This document shows positions 63,193 to 64,000 of a stretch of DNA of 64,000 bases, piece by piece. This DNA comes from JABDLO01 sp035327565 (GTDB lineage Bacteria > Bacteroidota > Bacteroidia > Chitinophagales > Saprospiraceae). The notes under the pieces were generated by a model. That model saw nothing but the letters and a program-made list of their open reading frames with translations, did not search any database and was not told where the DNA came from. Numbering within the stretch: the stretch's first letter is position 1; each line of letters opens with the position of its first letter. Location of the stretch: assembly GCA_035327565.1 (NCBI GenBank), contig DAOLDB010000003.1:84482-148481 (forward strand), written 5' to 3'. Made by a program: the position numbers and the translations under genes.

Positions 63193-64000
63193 CCTACTAA
63201 AAATAGAGTCTAGCAGGTCTTCATTAGAAACCTGACCGGTGATCGTGCCCAGGTGATACAATGCCTGCCGGATATCCAGAGAAAGAATATCTCCTGAAAT
63301 TCCACCTGACAGGCCTTCCAAAACAGATTCCAGGGATTGCCTGGTTTTGAAAAGCGCTTCGTAATGTCGGGAATTGGTAACTAAGGTTGTATCTAACAAC
63401 TTTGGATCTTCAACTATTGTGTTGTAAAGCACATCTTTCAATGCTTCTATATTCATTTGATGGAGAGCGGAAGCTGTGATCAAATTATCTCTACCAATCA
63501 ACCCATTCCGGTAATAGGTTCCCGGCTGAGTGTAAGGGTTGAGATCCATTTTATTAGCTACAAACACTATTTTACAGCCAGAGTTGAGAACTGCGTTTCC
63601 ATGCAAAAACCGTTCTACATCTTCCCACAATTGCTCCGGAGAGGTGGTGATAACATCAAACAGGTATATAACCAGAGACGCTTTACTGATCTTTTCCATG
63701 GTTTTTTCAACGCCAATCTTTTCGATAGAATCCAGTGCATCACGAATGCCTGCTGTATCAATCAAACGAAACTGTAAGCCTTTTATATTCAATATTTCTT
63801 CAATGGTATCTCTGGTTGTCCCGGCAACTTCACTGACTATAGCCCTGTCCTCGTTAAGTAATGCATTCAGGAGTGTCGATTTTCCTGCGTTAGGCCTGCC
63901 GGCAATTACAGTGGCAATACCATTTTTCATCACGTTACCCAACCGGAATGATTCCATCAGGTCTGTCACAACCCGTACGATCTTTTTGACCAGATCTTCC
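63175..64000 (-). CDS. mnmE: tRNA uridine-5-carboxymethylaminomethyl(34) synthesis GTPase MnmE, C-terminal part
   Basis: A tRNA-modifying GTPase that works with MnmG on wobble U34. The frame stays open to the window edge (EDLVKKIVRVVTDLM upstream of the first internal Met), so the gene starts outside the window. Visible motifs are G1 GRPNAGKST, the switch region AGTTRDTIEE, G3 DTAG, G4 NKMD, then the helical C-terminus ending in SIFSRFCIGK with the conserved Cys. The 3' end has been used as the integration site of the adjacent element without loss of the C-terminal motif. Confidence 0.96.
   Translation of the reverse strand, partial: EDLVKKIVRVVTDLMESFRLGNVMKNGIATVIAGRPNAGKSTLLNALLNEDRAIVSEVAGTTRDTIEEILNIKGLQFRLIDTAGIRDALDSIEKIGVEKTMEKISKASLVIYLFDVITTSPEQLWEDVERFLHGNAVLNSGCKIVFVANKMDLNPYTQPGTYYRNGLIGRDNLITASALHQMNIEALKDVLYNTIVEDPKLLDTTLVTNSRHYEALFKTRQSLESVLEGLSGGISGDILSLDIRQALYHLGTITGQVSNEDLLDSIFSRFCIGK

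Noticed and set aside
1..64000. rRNA or tRNA genes, including a tRNA as integration target
   Set aside because: No cloverleaf, CCA-adjacent T-loop or rRNA segment was noticed; the integration site is the protein-coding end of mnmE.

Overview
The window is chromosomal DNA from a member of the Bacteroidota, probably a free-living polysaccharide degrader. The evidence is a SusC/SusD pair, a xylanase with a C-terminal type IX secretion (T9SS) sorting tail, FtsX/MacB-type permeases of the Bacteroidota kind, and -7 promoter boxes of the form TAnnTTTG. Genus cannot be named from the sequence alone.

Region 1 (about 1-20.5 kb, almost all on the minus strand) is a loose set of single or paired genes with long A+T-rich gaps. 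It holds a nitrilase-family hydrolase, a VOC protein, a DUF1579-like protein, an ECF sigma factor with a C-terminal extension, a His-rich cupin lipoprotein, a DinB-like protein, a GNAT acetyltransferase, two tandem DUF2306-like membrane proteins, a serine-beta-lactamase-like hydrolase, an FtsX permease, DoxX, a RibD/DHFR-like reductase, DUF2200, a DUF3999-DUF2339 pair and an isoprenylcysteine methyltransferase-like protein.

Region 2 (about 20.6-52.4 kb) is a complete acetylated glucuronoxylan utilisation locus. A secreted GH10 xylanase cuts the polymer. A SusC/SusD pore with an IPT/carbohydrate-binding lipoprotein captures and imports the oligomers. A SASA-type acetylesterase, GH67 alpha-glucuronidase, GH3 beta-xylosidase and GH43 enzyme dismantle them. 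ExuT-like, SSS and GPH transporters take up the products. XylA and XylB process xylose. UxaC, an SDR reductase, UxuA, KdgK and Eda carry glucuronate to pyruvate and glyceraldehyde-3-phosphate. A LacI regulator sits among the genes, and a 14-bp palindrome TGCAATCGATTGCA (or close variants) lies in front of four of the transcription units. At susC and uxaC the palindrome covers the predicted -33 promoter element, so one repressor probably controls the degradation and uronate branches. No such site was seen before the xylBA-symporter operon.

Region 3 (52.6-54.7 kb) is rmuC plus a second RibD/DHFR-like gene.

Region 4 (54,792-63,192) is an 8.4-kb integrated element at the 3' end of mnmE (trmE/thdF), of which only the C-terminal part lies in the window. 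It is bounded by 18-bp direct repeats that both spell FCIGK-stop on the minus strand, the same type of site used by Salmonella Genomic Island 1. Inside are a tyrosine integrase, a zinc-ribbon/triple-HTH protein, an excisionase-like HTH protein, a DUF3987 primase/helicase-like protein, a DUF6371-like primase-related protein, a DUF5681 protein, a protein with twin CCxxH motifs, and a HicAB module whose toxin gene has a one-base frameshift. A near-identical 22-bp repeat lies at each end, and there are two periodic arrays: TGTGCC five times at exact 10-bp steps, and TGGCA/TGCC at 9-bp steps in opposed orientation. No relaxase or structural phage gene is visible. The element resembles a replication-competent satellite or cryptic island and is the least explained part of the window.
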